This document shows positions 6,599-6,987 of a stretch of 6,987 bases of DNA, in pieces. Location of the stretch: the NCBI GenBank assembly GCA_937863915.1, contig CALMID010000282.1:1-6987 (forward strand), written 5' to 3'. The translations under genes and the position numbers were made by a program. This DNA comes from an uncultured Pseudomonas sp. GTDB taxonomy: Bacteria; Pseudomonadota; Gammaproteobacteria; Pseudomonadales; Pseudomonadaceae. How positions within the stretch are numbered: the stretch's first letter is position 1; every line of letters begins with the position of its first letter. The notes under the pieces are model-generated. The model did not search any database, was not told the origin of the DNA, and saw only the letters and a list, made by a program, of their open reading frames with translations.

Positions 6599-6987
6599 TG
6601 GCGCTTGAAGGCCGAGGCGGCAATGCCGAACTGGCCCAGCCAGTAGGTGATGATGATGGCGTACTTGGCCGCCTCGAACGGCATGACGAAGCGGTTGATG
6701 CCGATCAGGCTGTCGGAGATGACGAACAGCAGCGCACCCACTGCAGCCAGCCAGGCCGAGGCGCGCGCGATGTCCGGTTCGCCGACCCGTGCCAGGGCGC
6801 GCCAGAGCATGGCGCTGATGGTCAGCGCATAGGCGGCCACCGGAATCAGCAGGGCGCCCAGCGGCTGGCTGGCCAGTATGGCGAACATGCCACCGCCAGC
6901 GGCGAGGGCCGGCACCAGGGCCAGCGGGGCAATACGCCGGCTGTCACCCAGGTAGGCCACCAGGTAGCACAGGTGACCGATGAGGAA
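6592..6987 (-). CDS. YhhN/TMEM86-family membrane protein, putative lysoplasmalogenase (5' end outside window)
   Basis: The frame is open to the right edge, where the visible product begins FLIGHLCYLVAYLGD, so the GTG at 6960 is an internal Val and the start is beyond the window. The 131 residues seen are about the last three-fifths of a family protein of usually ~210 residues. FLIGHLCYL and the C-terminal block GALLFVISDSLIGINRF...YAIIITYWLGQFGIA are hallmarks of YhhN/TMEM86 proteins; the Asp of the SD pair (codon 6714-6712) is one of the conserved polar residues within the membrane. About four transmembrane helices follow the partial first one, in the inner membrane. Characterised family members (TMEM86B, a Legionella enzyme) hydrolyse the vinyl-ether bond of lysoplasmalogen; the substrate in this organism, which probably lacks plasmalogens, is not known. 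No clear terminator separates it from cmoA, 98 bases downstream, so some readthrough is possible. Confidence 0.88.
   Translation of the reverse strand, partial: FLIGHLCYLVAYLGDSRRIAPLALVPALAAGGGMFAILASQPLGALLIPVAAYALTISAMLWRALARVGEPDIARASAWLAAVGALLFVISDSLIGINRFVMPFEAAKYAIIITYWLGQFGIAASAFKRHG

Overview
This is a GC-rich window with Pseudomonas-like coding. The encoded CmoA, CmoB and RimO proteins look like typical gammaproteobacterial, Pseudomonas-type orthologues, so a Pseudomonas or close relative is the best guess. That assignment is made from protein resemblance alone. The region looks like ordinary chromosomal core sequence. I see no insertion sequence, phage gene, CRISPR array, tRNA, rRNA or other sign of recent transfer. 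No gene-free stretch exceeds about 125 bases.

Layout. From the left edge to 2366 on the plus strand lies the 3' part of a large cyclic-di-GMP protein: a DUF1631 region, then a degenerate GGDEF domain, then an EAL domain whose catalytic residues are kept. It converges on the next gene, and a strong symmetric hairpin at 2404-2440 can terminate both transcripts. Everything to the right is on the minus strand. In transcription order it is a 5'-truncated YhhN/TMEM86-type membrane protein (6987-6592), cmoA (6493-5750), cmoB (5753-4785), a stand-alone periplasmic solute-binding protein (4691-3930) and rimO (3814-2489).

How they work together. CmoA makes carboxy-S-adenosylmethionine and CmoB uses it to finish the cmo5U34 wobble modification of tRNA; their genes overlap by four bases (ATGA), the mark of a coupled operon. 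RimO methylthiolates ribosomal protein S12 near the decoding centre. Two decoding-accuracy modifications therefore lie on the same strand, separated by a solute-binding gene without an obvious partner. The gaps on either side of that gene (93 and 115 bases) and a plausible promoter before rimO suggest separate transcription units rather than one operon. The DUF1631-GGDEF-EAL protein is probably a phosphodiesterase or c-di-GMP effector and is unrelated to its neighbours.

I found no convincing previously undescribed system. The points most worth a second look are the domain architecture and residue losses of the first protein, the small palindrome in the rimO leader, and the orphan solute-binding gene between the two modification loci.
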